A stretch of DNA of 64,000 nucleotides, taken from contig NZ_BPIM01000001.1 in assembly GCF_026004115.1 (NCBI RefSeq), forward strand, positions 2,274,501 to 2,338,500, in the 5' to 3' direction. The stretch is from Meiothermus sp. Its GTDB lineage: Bacteria > Deinococcota > Deinococci > Deinococcales > Thermaceae. The position numbers and the translations under genes are program-made. Shown here piece by piece: positions 44,433-55,472 of this stretch (its first letter is position 1; the number at the start of each line of letters is the position of its first letter). Below the pieces are notes generated by a model. It saw only the letters and a program-made list of their open reading frames with translations. It was not told the DNA's origin and did not search any database.

Positions 44433-45242
44433 TTAGCCCTGCGGCCCTTTGCGCCGGGCCCCGCTGGTCCAGGCCAGGTGTTCGGCGATGCGGGGAAACC
44501 AGCGGGCCAGCAGGTCGAAGGCCTGCAACTGCCAGGGTACAAACATCATGCGGGCGTTTTGCTCGAGGGCCCGCACAATGCCCAGTGCCGCTTGCCGGGA
44601 GGTAATCTCGGGTATGAATCGCCCGATGTGGGGTATGCGCTGCTCGGTATCGGTGTTATGGGTGAAATACTCGGAGTCGCTGATTTTGCCTGGAAAAAAA
44701 GCGCACACCTGTAGATTGGTATGGTAAAGATCGGCACGCAGGGCTTCGGTGAACCCGTTCAGGGCCCAGCGGGCGGCGACATAGCCGGTAGCCCCCGGCC
44801 AGACCAGCCGGCTGGCCGGTGAACAGACCGAAAGAATAAAGCCCTGGTTTTGCTGCAACATGGCCGGCAGAAAGACCCTCGTCAGGTAGGCCGCCGCAAA
44901 GTAGGGGGTGTCCATCAGGCGCTGGAGGTCTTCGAGGGGGGTTTCGTCTAGAAAGCGCCACTCGCCGGCCCCGGCACTGTGAATCAGGGTGTCCGGCGTA
45001 CCCAGCTCGCAGAGCACCCACTCGCCCAGGCGCATGGCCTCCTGGGGCTGGCTGAGGTTGGCGGGAAAGGCCCAGGCCAGTCCGCCAGCAGCGCGAATTT
45101 GCCCCTCGAGCTGTTCCAGGATCTGTGCCCGGCGGGCTACGAGCACCACCCGGGCCCCGCGCCTTGCGAGCTCGAGGGCAGTAGCTTTACCAATCCCGCT
45201 GCTGGCCCCGCTGATTACACACAGGCTGCCGGCAATCTTCAT
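44433..45242 (-). CDS. Short-chain dehydrogenase/reductase family protein with Lys-to-Arg change in the active site
   Basis: The 269-residue protein has the cofactor motif SGASSGIGKATA (residues 11-22) and a Tyr154 active-site position (ATGYVAARWALNGF). The canonical YxxxK lysine is replaced by Arg158, and the NNAG motif reads HSAG. Catalysis may therefore be altered or absent. The overall length and pattern are those of classical SDRs of the DltE/YciK type. It overlaps the upstream phosphoesterase gene by 4 bp (ATGA), so the two are co-translated. Confidence 0.85.
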   Translation of the reverse strand: MKIAGSLCVISGASSGIGKATALELARRGARVVLVARRAQILEQLEGQIRAAGGLAWAFPANLSQPQEAMRLGEWVLCELGTPDTLIHSAGAGEWRFLDETPLEDLQRLMDTPYFAAAYLTRVFLPAMLQQNQGFILSVCSPASRLVWPGATGYVAARWALNGFTEALRADLYHTNLQVCAFFPGKISDSEYFTHNTDTEQRIPHIGRFIPEITSRQAALGIVRALEQNARMMFVPWQLQAFDLLARWFPRIAEHLAWTSGARRKGPQG

Positions 45243-45865
45243 AGCTCAATCAGAGTGTACTCGAAGGCGTTAATCACCCGAACCCCCTCGGGGCTGGTGT
45301 ACTCACGTTTGGGCTGGGCCTCGTAGAGGTGGATGTGACCGTGAACGTGGATTCTAGGGCGATACAGACGGTGGAACAGCCCCAACGCAGTGCTGCCCCG
45401 GTGGGCGAAGTCCGCGCCGGCATGGGGGCCCGGAGGTGGGGCATGGGTGAGCAGGATGTCCACGCCGTGCCCCTTCAATAAACGGCGGCCCATCAGTACC
45501 GGATACCACGACAAAAAGCGGCTCTGGGCTTCGGCTTCGTTGTACTGCCCAATCTCGCGGTTGTTGTAGCGGGGACAGCCCCCCCAGCCCGCAATCCGAA
45601 GGCCCGCCACCTCCACAATGCGCCCGTGGGCCTTGATGGCCCCGCCAGGCGGGCTCAGGTTGCCCAGATAGTCCTGTACATATTCCTCTTTGTGATTGCC
45701 GTGCACATACACCACCGGTACCCGAACCTTGGTCGCTACGAACTCGATATAGCTACCCGGTAAATCACCGGCTACCAGCACCAGTTCAAAAGGGGGCAGG
45801 TTGTCGGGAAAGCGCTCCTGGTAGATGAAGGGGTGAATCTGATCAGAGAGCGCTAGAATGCGCAT
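45239..45865 (-). CDS. Calcineurin-like metallophosphoesterase
   Basis: The 208-residue protein has the family blocks: ILALSDQIHPF (the expected D-x-H is present as DQIH), LVAGDLPG, YVHGNHKEEY, DILLTHAPPPGPHAG and HVHGHIHLYEAQP. These bind two metal ions and hydrolyse a phosphomonoester or diester; the substrate is unknown. AGGAG precedes the start. It is the first gene of a two-gene unit with the SDR protein. Confidence 0.88.
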   Translation of the reverse strand: MRILALSDQIHPFIYQERFPDNLPPFELVLVAGDLPGSYIEFVATKVRVPVVYVHGNHKEEYVQDYLGNLSPPGGAIKAHGRIVEVAGLRIAGWGGCPRYNNREIGQYNEAEAQSRFLSWYPVLMGRRLLKGHGVDILLTHAPPPGPHAGADFAHRGSTALGLFHRLYRPRIHVHGHIHLYEAQPKREYTSPEGVRVINAFEYTLIEL

Positions 45866-46208
45866 TGCGGAGCACTCCTGAATACTTTAGGTGCAACTCG
45901 GTTGATCACAACATGGGGTTTGGGCATAAAGACACCCGATTGAGCTTGGAAATAGTCTCAGGTACACCTGGCAGTTTGTCAAAGCAGATCGATGTGTTTT
46001 TTAGCTTTATCGCGTTTCTCACATTTACGCTACACGCGATGCAGCGTAAATTACCCCACACACCATAGCTTCCAAAGGATGCGGTGTGGGGTATTCGTGG
46101 GAGGACGCTCTAGATTCGTCCAGGCTATGAGCTCGCTTTTAACCACGGAAATGATAAAGGCTTTGGGCAGCCTGGCGGTTTCCATGGATTGGCTTTAGTA
46201 TCGACAGG
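45866..46208. other. Intergenic region with two consecutive perfect hairpins
   Basis: TTTACGCT (46024-46031) pairs with AGCGTAAA (46043-46050). Immediately after, TACCCCACAC (46052-46061) pairs with GTGTGGGGTA (46084-46093) over a 22-nt loop. Neither is followed by a U-tract, so they are not simple terminators. No supported gene lies in this stretch. They could be part of a small RNA, a structured leader, or a transposable-element end. Confidence 0.5.
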
Positions 46209-47180
46209 ATGGTACCAAGCATTTTTGCCGTGAGCCTCGAGGCCCAGCCCGTGCCCAGGGTCTGGGGTGGGACGCGCATAGCCGAGAGGCTGGGCCTGCA
46301 AACCAACGAACCGCTAGGAGAACTATGGTTGGCTTACGACCAGAATCGCATTCGCTCAGGGCCGCTGGCAGGAAGAACCCTGGCCGAGGCCTTGCCTGAT
46401 CTGGGCCCAGACTTCATCGGCAAGGTCGCCCATGGCAAGTATGGCCTCGAGCTGCCCCTGCTCATCAAATTTCTCGATACCGCCGAGTGGCTCTCGGTGC
46501 AGGTACACCCGGACGATGCCTATGCCCACACCGTAGAGGCGGCCAGTGGTTTTCACGGCAAGACCGAGGCCTGGTACATCCTCGAGGGCGAGGGCGAAAT
46601 TGTCTATGGTCTGCGTGAGCCAATGGATCGCCAAGACCTGGCCAGGGCTGCCCGGAACGGTAGCCTTTGGGACGCGCTTCGGCGGGAGTGGGTGGTTTCC
46701 GAGCAGGTGATCCCCGTACCCGCAGGCACCATTCACGCCCTGGGGCCCGGCCTGTTGCTCTACGAGGTGCAGCAGCGTTCCGATCTGACCTATCGCCTCT
46801 ACGACTATGGACGGCCGCGTGAGCTACACCTGGAAAAAGGGCTGGACGTCGCCATCCGTACCCCCACGCCGCTGCCCCACCCGACCCCTCTCCCTTCCCA
46901 TCACAAGGAAATCTTGCTGGTCTGCGAGGCGTTTGCGCTCGAGCGCTACCACCTGCGCGGCAGGCTGACCCTGCGGGCACCTGAGGAGAGCTTTTTGCTT
47001 CTGACCCTGGTTGTGGGGGGTGCCGAGTGGCTCGAGGGGCCGCTCTCCTGGGGCGATACCCTGCTCATTGGGGCTGGCCAGGCTATCGAGCTCACAGGGC
47101 AGGCCCAGCTTTTGGGTGCATTTGTGCCTTGCCCGGACTGGCTGGACTGGTATCCAAAGTCGCTACGGGCGCTTCCATAA
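46209..47180 (+). CDS. manA: Class I mannose-6-phosphate isomerase
   Basis: The 323-residue enzyme interconverts mannose 6-phosphate and fructose 6-phosphate. The zinc site is visible in SVQVHPDDAYAHTVE and GKTEAWYIL (Gln, His and Glu ligands), with the later IPAGTIHALG-like segment (VPAGTIHALGPGLLLYEVQQ) and YRLYDYGR. Its length fits the short bacterial type. TAGTAT (46196-46201) lies 7 nt before the ATG, so the message is probably leaderless. Confidence 0.92.
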   Translation: MVPSIFAVSLEAQPVPRVWGGTRIAERLGLQTNEPLGELWLAYDQNRIRSGPLAGRTLAEALPDLGPDFIGKVAHGKYGLELPLLIKFLDTAEWLSVQVHPDDAYAHTVEAASGFHGKTEAWYILEGEGEIVYGLREPMDRQDLARAARNGSLWDALRREWVVSEQVIPVPAGTIHALGPGLLLYEVQQRSDLTYRLYDYGRPRELHLEKGLDVAIRTPTPLPHPTPLPSHHKEILLVCEAFALERYHLRGRLTLRAPEESFLLLTLVVGGAEWLEGPLSWGDTLLIGAGQAIELTGQAQLLGAFVPCPDWLDWYPKSLRALP

Positions 47181-47224
47181 GGCGTGTTTATCGTTTCTGG
47201 CCAGCAATTTGCTAGCATGATGCC

Positions 47225-47791
47225 ATGCTTCAGTACGATCAGCTACCCCTTGGGAGTCCTCTAATTGATGCCTCCTTGCCCGACCTTTCGGGCCAGGTGG
47301 TCAGACTCTCGGCCTTTACCGAGCCGTTTCTGGCGGTAATGTTCATCTGCAACCACTGCCCTTACGTCAAGGGTTCTATAGAGGAGCTGGTGGCCCTGGC
47401 CCAGAAATACCAGGGGAAAGTGGCCTTTGTGGGCATCAATTCCAACGACTACGAGCGTTACCCCGAGGATGCTCCCGAAGGCATGCGCTTGTTTGCTCAG
47501 GCGCACCGCTTCAACTTCCCCTATCTGCTCGACGAAACCCAGGCCACTGCTAAAGCCTACAAAGCCCTGCGAACTCCCGAGATTTTCGTCTTCGACCAAA
47601 ACCGCAAGTTACGCTACCACGGCCGGGTGAACGACACGCCCAAAGACCCCACCACCGTCACGGAACACACCCTCGATCTGGTGCTGGCGGCGCTGGTACA
47701 GGGCCAGGAACCGCCCGTTACCGAGGCCAACGCCATTGGCTGCACCATCAAGTGGAAGCCTGGCAACGAGCCCACGGTGCGCATCGGTTGA
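47225..47791 (+). CDS. Thioredoxin-like (AhpC/TSA/Redoxin fold) protein with CNHCP motif
   Basis: The 188-residue cytoplasmic protein has a redoxin fold: [14 protein letters not shown], the active-site CNHCPYVKG with Cys42 and Cys45, [17 protein letters not shown], and [17 protein letters not shown]. The CxxC variant occurs in a widespread family of thioredoxin-like proteins of unknown partner. TAGCAT (47213-47218) lies 6 nt before the ATG. It ends facing a small convergent gene with its own terminator. Confidence 0.88.
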   Translation: MLQYDQLPLGSPLIDASLPDLSGQVVRLSAFTEPFLAVMFICNHCPYVKGSIEELVALAQKYQGKVAFVGINSNDYERYPEDAPEGMRLFAQAHRFNFPYLLDETQATAKAYKALRTPEIFVFDQNRKLRYHGRVNDTPKDPTTVTEHTLDLVLAALVQGQEPPVTEANAIGCTIKWKPGNEPTVRIG

Positions 47792-47803
47792 GGCCGGGTC
47801 GTC

Positions 47804-47835
47804 GAAAATGAAAAGCGGCGGGGAAGACCCGCCGC
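47804..47835 (-). terminator. Terminator between the thioredoxin-like gene and the small convergent gene
   Basis: GCGGCGGG (47815-47822) and CCCGCCGC (47828-47835) form a perfect 8-bp stem with a 5-nt loop. On the minus strand it is followed by TTTTCATTTTC, giving a U-rich tail for the small gene at 47853-48047. Confidence 0.8.
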
Positions 47836-47852
47836 AGGTGTTTCTCGCCAGG

Positions 47853-48047
47853 TTATTCGTGGGGCAGGTCGTAGGTCTCGAGCGCCTCGCCCCAGGCCTT
47901 GCTCATGCGGAAGCCATCCCAGATGGCCTTGACCGAGCTCTTGGCAGGCGGACGGCTCAGAATCAGGCGAGCAGGGCGGGTCAGGCGGCTCGAGCCGGAA
48001 TATTGTGTTATTGGGGTGCTGCTGGTTTGTATCAGGGTGGTCTCCAC
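47853..48047 (-). CDS. Small hypothetical protein, 64 residues
   Basis: A GTG start at 48047 has an excellent RBS (AAGGAGGG) and a terminator follows the stop, so the unit looks real although I do not recognise the product. The sequence is Thr/Ser-rich at the N terminus (TTLIQTSSTPITQYSGSSRL), basic in the middle and more helical at the end (FRMSKAWGEALETYDLPHE). It has no signal peptide or membrane segment. The gap upstream to ispG holds only terminator-like sequence. Confidence 0.65.
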   Translation of the reverse strand: METTLIQTSSTPITQYSGSSRLTRPARLILSRPPAKSSVKAIWDGFRMSKAWGEALETYDLPHE

Positions 48048-48185
48048 GGTAGTCCCTCCTTGGATAGGAGGATAGGGCAAGTCGTGTTTATTTTGTCAAA
48101 GTCAAAGTTACAACATTTACACTCGCTGGAGAATATACACACATACTACTACACGTTATTTATTGTAGAAACACTGGCCTTACAC

Positions 48186-48216
48186 AAAAAAGGGCCTCAG
48201 CCGGTGTAGCAAGCCC
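48186..48216 (-). terminator. ispG: Terminator of ispG
   Basis: On the minus strand GGGCUU pairs with AGGCCC (one U-G pair) over a loop that can fold further, followed by UUUUUU. It lies about 75 bp past the ispG stop. Confidence 0.65.
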
Positions 48217-48289
48217 CGACAGTACTCAGAGTACTGCCGTAATGCTTTGGCAGCTACGCCAAACCTTTCGCCCAGAGAGCTCGAAATAG

Positions 48290-49513
<1,224 letters not shown>

Positions 49514-49643
49514 ACTTCCAAGTCTAATATGGCCGGGTCAGGTAAAAAGTAGACCAGGCTGGGGGTTAGGCCTCGAGCCTCGTGGGGCCGCGTAGGGTTG
49601 CGCGAGACAAGAAGGGGAAACTTTGGGTAATCTTTCATGCATT

Positions 49644-50114
49644 ATGGCAATTCAAGTAGGAGACCGCCTGCCCGATGTAACCGTGTTCAACACGGCTGCT
49701 GAAGCCGTATCGCTCGCCCAACTGCCGCAAGGAAAGCCGTTGGTGTTACTTTTTTTTCCTGCCGCCCACACCCGCGTTTGCGAAAAGGAGCTGTGCACCT
49801 TCCGCGACGGGCTGGCCGAGTACAACCAACTCGGAGCCGAGGTCTACGGCCTGAGCGTGGATACCCCCTGGACGCTGGGGGCCTATGCCCGGTCGCTGGG
49901 TCTGGCCTTTCCCTTGCTCTCCGACCACAACCGGGAGGCCACCAGGGCTTTTGGCCTCGAGATCAGCCTGCGCGGCCTGCCCGGCTTTTCGCAACGGGCT
50001 GCCTATGTGGTGGATGCTTTGGGCCGCATTGCCTGGGCCTGGGTGGCGGAGGTGCCCGCTCAGGAACCACCCTACGAAGAGGTGGCCGCTGCGGTGAGGG
50101 GGCTGTCTGGGTGA
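49644..50114 (+). CDS. Peroxiredoxin, BCP/AhpE-like
   Basis: The 156-residue protein has the peroxiredoxin active-site motif PxxxTxxC as Pro39, Thr43 and Cys46 (FFPAAHTRVCEKELC). A second cysteine (Cys51) five residues later is the arrangement of atypical two-Cys BCP-type enzymes. It reduces peroxides using thiols. The start at 49644 (MAIQVGDRLPD) fits the family N terminus better than the longer frame from 49623. Confidence 0.92.
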   Translation: MAIQVGDRLPDVTVFNTAAEAVSLAQLPQGKPLVLLFFPAAHTRVCEKELCTFRDGLAEYNQLGAEVYGLSVDTPWTLGAYARSLGLAFPLLSDHNREATRAFGLEISLRGLPGFSQRAAYVVDALGRIAWAWVAEVPAQEPPYEEVAAAVRGLSG

Positions 50115-50161
50115 AGGACGATAGTCCATAGTCGATAGACCATAGACCTACATTGCTCTAT

Positions 50162-51154
50162 TCACAGCAGCTCGAGCTTGGGCCACCCCAGTAGCAAGTC
50201 CTGCTCGGTGAGGGCTTCGCCTTCGGCCTCGGGGGTCCAGGCTACATAAGCGGCCAGGGTGTTGGTGGGGCTCGAGGAGGCCAGGGCCATCAGGGCCTGG
50301 CGGGCACCCTCGCGCCTGAGCGGGGTGGGAACGGGGGGTAGGCTGCCGCTTACGGCCAGTAGCAGCGTCACCAGGATATAGCGGCCATCGGGCTCGGCTT
50401 TGGGCTGGTATCCAGCCTGCACGACCTCCTTGCCTTCAAAGTGCCGGTAGGTTTCCAAAAACTCCGAACGGGTCTCGGTCATCCAGGCATCAAACTGCCC
50501 CTCAGCTTTCTGAAGGCTGCCTTGCCATACCTCATACATGCCAAATCGCCACCCGGCCTGCTCGCGCAGCAACAGCACAGCGGCGTTGTCCATAAGGTCG
50601 GCCAGCCCGCGCACGTTCTCGGTATCGGCAGCCTGGGCCATGTGGCGCAGATTGGCTTGTAACTCGGGGTTAAACAGGGTGGCCAGCCGAAGCCGGGCCA
50701 CCGTGCTTTCGGGTTCGCCACCCCCACCAATGCCGCTTCCGGCTCGCTGCAAGCCGCGAATCATGGAAAAGCTCACCAGAAGGATACCCCCAATGAAGAG
50801 CAGGGCCACCAGGTCGAAGCCATAGCCGGTGCCCGGGTTGATGTAGATGGGCGGGCGGGTACTGGGGTAGCTGGGGTAACTGGGGGGATAGTAGTCGCGG
50901 GGGTAGGTGGGGTAGGTGGGATAGCTCCTTGGGGTTGGCAGCGGTAGGGAAGGGGAGGGGGAGGGGTTAACCCTGGGAATCGAGGGCGCGGGCCTGGGTG
51001 TAGAGAATCCACCTCGGCCCCCAACGCCACCGCCGCTCCGCTGGGCCAGGGCTACATTCCAACCTGGCCAGGAGGTATGTGTCCATGTGGTTCCGGTTGG
51101 CAGGGGGGCCAGAGTCCAGAGCAAGAGCAGTATCCAAACCCCAGTAAATCTCAT
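50162..51154 (-). CDS. DUF1517 family membrane-anchored protein
   Basis: The 330-residue protein has a signal or anchor segment (WILLLLWTLAPLPTG), then a low-complexity Gly/Pro/Ser/Tyr-rich region (about residues 40-110), one membrane helix (about 116-135, FDLVALLFIGGILLVSFS), and a DUF1517 cytoplasmic domain (STVARLRLATLFNPELQANL to the end). The function is unknown. TATGCT (51162-51167) lies 7 nt before the ATG. It is divergent from lon. Confidence 0.85.
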   Translation of the reverse strand: MRFTGVWILLLLWTLAPLPTGTTWTHTSWPGWNVALAQRSGGGVGGRGGFSTPRPAPSIPRVNPSPSPSLPLPTPRSYPTYPTYPRDYYPPSYPSYPSTRPPIYINPGTGYGFDLVALLFIGGILLVSFSMIRGLQRAGSGIGGGGEPESTVARLRLATLFNPELQANLRHMAQAADTENVRGLADLMDNAAVLLLREQAGWRFGMYEVWQGSLQKAEGQFDAWMTETRSEFLETYRHFEGKEVVQAGYQPKAEPDGRYILVTLLLAVSGSLPPVPTPLRREGARQALMALASSSPTNTLAAYVAWTPEAEGEALTEQDLLLGWPKLELL

Positions 51155-51318
51155 TCATATCAGCATACGCCATTGTGTTGGAGGTTCTTATTGCTACTAC
51201 TAGATTCACTAAACTTGATAATGTAAGACTCATGGTGTGCTTTGTGTTTTGCCCCAAATCAAGTCCTGTTGGAAGGTGAGTCCAGGTTGTAAACTTGCGA
51301 TATAGATGGGGAATCCCG

Positions 51319-53772
51319 ATGAACGAAAAAACTGATAAGCCCAATACACATCTTCCCGATACCCTCCCGGTATGCCCGGTGCGTGGCTCGGTGATCTATC
51401 CCAGCATGGTGATGCCGATTGATGCAGGCCGACCCATCTCGATTCGCGCGATTGATGCGGCTCTGGCCCAGGAGCGGGTTATCCTGATTGTGAGCCAGCG
51501 TGACAAAGAAGTTGAAGAACCCGGTGCCGAAGACCTGTATGAGGTGGGCACGGCTTGTAACGTACTGCGCATGCGCAAAAACGCTGACGGCTCGGTGCAG
51601 ATGCTCGTACAGGCATTTGCCCGGGTGCGGGTTCAGCAGTACCGCAAGGCAGATGGATATCTGCAAGCCAGCGTGGTGCGGTTGCCCGAGGTCGAGGGTA
51701 AGGACACCGAGGTGCGGGCGCTATTCCGCGAAGTTAAGGAGCGCTTTGAAAACCTCCTAAGGGAGGGAAAGTATCTCTCGCCAGAGGTGGCCCAGTTTGT
51801 GTTGAACCTCGAGGATCCCTCGCAACTGGCCGACTACATTGCCTTTCACCTCGAGTTCAAGCTGGAAGACAAGCAGCAAATACTGGCGACCCCCTCGGTA
51901 GTGGACCGCCTCAAGCGCGTTGCCATTTTGCTCGATGCAGAGCTGGATTTGATGGAGACCCAGCGCCGAATCCAGCAACAGGTCAAAGAAGAAATTGACA
52001 AAAATCAGCGCGAGTTCTACCTGCGTGAGCAGATGAAGGCCATTCAGCGGGAGCTGCACGGTGAAGAGGGCGAGGTGGAGGTTGAGGAGTTTCGCGAAAA
52101 GATTGCGGCGCTCAAGCTACCTCAGAATGTGCTGTCCGAGGTGGAGCGCGAACTCTCGCGTTTTGCCCGGATGCACCCCGACTCCGCCGAAGCCAGTGTG
52201 GTGCGCACCTATCTGGACTGGATTACCAACCTCCCCTGGAATACCCGCACCGAAGATCAGATTGACCTCAAGGAGGCCCAAAGGATTTTGGAAGAAGACC
52301 ACTATGGCCTGGAAAAGGTCAAGGATCGTGTGCTGGAATACCTGGCGGTGCGCAAGCTGAAGCTGGAGCGCCAGAAAAATGGAGAGATTCCCCTGGAGGA
52401 GGTCTCCAAAGGGCCCATTCTGCTCTTTGTGGGGCCGCCGGGGGTAGGCAAGACCTCTATTGCCAAGTCCATCGCCAAGAGCCTGGGGCGCAAATACCAC
52501 CGGATCTCGCTGGGGGGTGCCCGCGACGAGTCCGATATTCGCGGACACCGCCGCACCTACATTGGGGCCATGCCGGGCCGCATCATTCAGGGGATGCGCC
52601 AGGCCGGTAGCAAGAACCCGGTGATTCTGCTGGATGAGGTAGACAAACTCGGGGTTTCTTACCAGGGCGATCCCGCTGCAGCCCTGCTCGAGCTGCTCGA
52701 CCCAGCGCAGAACAAGGAGTTCACCGACCACTACCTGGGGGTGCCCTTTGACATGAGCGAGGTGCTCTTTATCTGCACGGCCAATTTTCCCCAGAACATT
52801 CCGGGGCCCCTCTTCGACCGCATGGAGTTGATCGAGTTTACCAGCTATATCGAGCAGGAGAAGCTCGAGATTGCCAAGCGCTACCTGCTGCCCCGCCAAC
52901 TCGAAGAAAATGGCCTCAAGGAGAATCAGGTGGTGATTACCGAAGCCGCCTTGATGCGACTGATCACCCACTACACCCGCGAGGCGGGGGTACGCAACCT
53001 CGAGCGCGAAATAGGCACCTTGTTGCGCAAAGCAGCCCGCACCATTTTGGAGAGTGGGAGAAAACGGGTGCGCATAACCGATTCCGACCTGGAAAAATAC
53101 CTGGGCCCGGCCCGCTACCAGCCCGAATCGGAGGCCAGAACCCCCCAGGTGGGGGTGGCTACGGGGATGTTCTATACCCCGGTAGGTGGCGACATCATGT
53201 TTATCGAGGTCTCGGTGATGCCAGGCAAAGGCAACCTTATTCTGACCGGGCAGCTTGGTGAGGTCATGAAGGAGTCGGCTCGGGCGGCCCTTTCCTACGC
53301 CAAGAAAAACGCCAGCCGCTTTGGTATTCCGCTCGAGAAATTCGATAACTCGGATGTGCACATCCACGTTCCGGCGGGCGCTGTACCCAAAGAAGGCCCC
53401 TCGGCGGGCATTGCCATTACCTCGGCGCTGGTCTCGGCCCTGGCCGAAACTCCTGTGCGCAACGACGTAGCCATGACCGGAGAGATTACCCTCACCGGGC
53501 GGGTACTGCCCATTGGAGGGGTCAAAGAAAAGGTGTTGGGCGCACGGCGGGCCGGAATCCGGGAGGTAATCCTACCCAAGCAAAACCAGCCCGACCTCTC
53601 GGATATCCCTGCTTACTTACGCCAGAACCTCAAGTTCCACTTTGCCGAATCGCTGGACGAGGTGCTCGACTGGACGCTCGTAGGCGGCCTGGCTGCCCTC
53701 GAGCGCAAAGCCATTGCCCCCACGCCCAAAAAGGCCCGCCGGAGTAAGGTGCAACCTGCGGCCAGGGCCTAG
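51319..53772 (+). CDS. lon: ATP-dependent Lon protease
   Basis: The 817-residue protein has the LonA order: N-terminal substrate domain ([20 protein letters not shown]), AAA+ domain with Walker A GPPGVGKT (372-379), sensor regions, and the S16 proteolytic domain with the Ser695/Lys736 dyad (GPSAGIAI and [14 protein letters not shown]). It degrades misfolded and regulatory proteins. The ATG at 51319 is preferred over the upstream TTG at 51295. The preceding GGGGA is a weak RBS. Confidence 0.98.
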   Translation: MNEKTDKPNTHLPDTLPVCPVRGSVIYPSMVMPIDAGRPISIRAIDAALAQERVILIVSQRDKEVEEPGAEDLYEVGTACNVLRMRKNADGSVQMLVQAFARVRVQQYRKADGYLQASVVRLPEVEGKDTEVRALFREVKERFENLLREGKYLSPEVAQFVLNLEDPSQLADYIAFHLEFKLEDKQQILATPSVVDRLKRVAILLDAELDLMETQRRIQQQVKEEIDKNQREFYLREQMKAIQRELHGEEGEVEVEEFREKIAALKLPQNVLSEVERELSRFARMHPDSAEASVVRTYLDWITNLPWNTRTEDQIDLKEAQRILEEDHYGLEKVKDRVLEYLAVRKLKLERQKNGEIPLEEVSKGPILLFVGPPGVGKTSIAKSIAKSLGRKYHRISLGGARDESDIRGHRRTYIGAMPGRIIQGMRQAGSKNPVILLDEVDKLGVSYQGDPAAALLELLDPAQNKEFTDHYLGVPFDMSEVLFICTANFPQNIPGPLFDRMELIEFTSYIEQEKLEIAKRYLLPRQLEENGLKENQVVITEAALMRLITHYTREAGVRNLEREIGTLLRKAARTILESGRKRVRITDSDLEKYLGPARYQPESEARTPQVGVATGMFYTPVGGDIMFIEVSVMPGKGNLILTGQLGEVMKESARAALSYAKKNASRFGIPLEKFDNSDVHIHVPAGAVPKEGPSAGIAITSALVSALAETPVRNDVAMTGEITLTGRVLPIGGVKEKVLGARRAGIREVILPKQNQPDLSDIPAYLRQNLKFHFAESLDEVLDWTLVGGLAALERKAIAPTPKKARRSKVQPAARA

Positions 53773-53833
53773 TCGGAAACACACCACCAGGAGGTAGCTG
53801 AGGGCGTTGCCCGCGTTACCCTACCTGGTTTCA

Positions 53834-54202
53834 TTATTTCTTCAACGCATCGCGGATTTCCCGCAGCAATACAATGTCTTCGGGTGGGGCCGCCGGTGCG
53901 GGCTCGGGCGCATTCTTCTTAGACATTTCTTGCAGCTTGTTCATGGGCGTGACCACAAAAAAGTACAGGGCAAAGGCGATCATTAGAAAGCTCACCACAG
54001 CGTTGAGAAACTTGCCGATATTCAGCGCTCCGAGCTTGATGGCCGAGAAATCCGGTGCGCCAAAAATCATGCCGATCAAGGGGTTAATAATATCGGCTAC
54101 CAGCGAGTTAATAATCGCCCCAAAAGCGCCCCCAATAATTACACCTACCGCCAGATCGAGCACGTTTCCACGCATGATGAATTTCTTGAATCCTTCCAGC
54201 AT
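53834..54202 (-). CDS. mscL: Large-conductance mechanosensitive channel
   Basis: The 122-residue protein is the pentameric membrane channel that opens under hypo-osmotic stress. The N-terminal helix MLEGFKKFIMRGNVLDLAVG, TM1 (GVIIGGAFGAIINSLV), the periplasmic loop, TM2 (VVSFLMIAFALYFFVV) and the cytoplasmic helix (LLREIRDALKK) are all present. GGAGGT precedes the start. Confidence 0.97.
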   Translation of the reverse strand: MLEGFKKFIMRGNVLDLAVGVIIGGAFGAIINSLVADIINPLIGMIFGAPDFSAIKLGALNIGKFLNAVVSFLMIAFALYFFVVTPMNKLQEMSKKNAPEPAPAAPPEDIVLLREIRDALKK

Positions 54203-54359
54203 ACAAACCTCCAGGTGGCTGCTCTGGATAGAGGCCGTCCCTTCTGTTCCAGTAGCGCCGTCTTATGGCAATTGATACTCCTATACACGACGACCTCTCG
54301 CCAATCTAAGCCCCAGGCGATTCGGGTGTCAAGGCATTTTCCTGCAAGCAGGTCTGGTT

Positions 54360-55472
54360 CTATGTTTCGCTGGGCTCGAGGGTTTTGCCCTGCATAGCCA
54401 ACGCATACACCCTTTCGTATTGGTCGGTAATCGTTTCGGGATTGAAATGGGCCTGGGCATACTGTCGAGCGGCTTCGCGCATCTGCGCCAGATGGGGTGA
54501 AGACAAAAGTTCCACTACTGTCTGGGCAAAGGCTTCCAGGTCGCCAAACTCCACCTGGCGCCCCACCTCTGGCGTCAACCATTCGGGAATACCCCCCACG
54601 CGGGTTGCCACCACCGGAACCCCGCAGGCCAGGGCCTCGAGGCCCGACTGTCCAAAGCCCTCATACTCCGAGGCCAGCAAGAACACGTCTGCTGCGCCAA
54701 TCACTTCTTCGGGGTTTTTGGCCGTAGCCAGCGAGGTCACGCTGTCGTCCACCCCCAGGCTATGGGCGATCGAGAGTGCCTCGGCCCGCTCCGGCCCGGT
54801 GCCCACCAGCACCAGCCGAGCCCTGAGTTTCTGGCGGATTTTGGCAAACACATGGATGATGTCCCCTACCCGCTTAACGGCCCGGAAGTTGGAGGCATGA
54901 ACCAGCAGAAACTCGTCCTGGGCGGCATAGAAGCGCTTAGCTCCGGGGTTGGGTCGAAAGCGCTCGGCGTCCACGGCATTGTAGATTACCTGTGGGTTCA
55001 CCCCAAAAGTACGCTGGGCTTGCTGGGCCAGGTTCTGCGAAACTGCGGTCACCGCGCTGGCTTTTTGTAGCGCCTTACTGGTGAGGGTCTGGTAGGCCGG
55101 GTCGATCCCCAACAAAGTTACGTCCGTGCCGTGAAGGGTGTGAACCAGGGGAATGCGGCCTTCGGTGGCCAGCTTGGCCGCAACGGCGTGGGGGATGGCG
55201 TAGTGGGTGTGGATGAGCTCCAGGTGCTCCTCCCGGATGGCCCGCTCCAAAGCCCCCGCCAGGGCCAGGGTGTATAGAGGGGCCGGAAAAACAGGATAAC
55301 TGGGTACCTCTACCGGCATAAACTGCACCGGGCTGTCCTCCGGCAAGCGCATGGGAAGCTCAGTAGCAAACAAGAAAACCCGGTGCCCCCTTCGAGCCAG
55401 CCGGTCGGCCAGCTCCGAGGCCACAATTCCGCTCCCGCCCAGACCCGGATAACACACCACCCCGATCCGCAT
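54360..55472 (-). CDS. bshA: N-acetyl-alpha-D-glucosaminyl L-malate synthase
   Basis: The 370-residue GT4 glycosyltransferase makes GlcNAc-malate, the first step of bacillithiol synthesis. The N-terminal signature GVVCYPGLGGSGIVASELA is characteristic of BshA, followed by IHTHYAIPHA, HTLHGTDVTLLG and the sugar-nucleotide site SEYEGFGQSGLEALACG. TAGGCT (55479-55484) lies 6 nt before the ATG. The other bacillithiol genes are not in the window. Confidence 0.93.
   Translation of the reverse strand: MRIGVVCYPGLGGSGIVASELADRLARRGHRVFLFATELPMRLPEDSPVQFMPVEVPSYPVFPAPLYTLALAGALERAIREEHLELIHTHYAIPHAVAAKLATEGRIPLVHTLHGTDVTLLGIDPAYQTLTSKALQKASAVTAVSQNLAQQAQRTFGVNPQVIYNAVDAERFRPNPGAKRFYAAQDEFLLVHASNFRAVKRVGDIIHVFAKIRQKLRARLVLVGTGPERAEALSIAHSLGVDDSVTSLATAKNPEEVIGAADVFLLASEYEGFGQSGLEALACGVPVVATRVGGIPEWLTPEVGRQVEFGDLEAFAQTVVELLSSPHLAQMREAARQYAQAHFNPETITDQYERVYALAMQGKTLEPSET

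Noticed and set aside
45865-46198. Small open frames of 67-68 codons upstream of manA
   Set aside because: They have no RBS or leaderless promoter, span the two hairpins and encode nothing protein-like.
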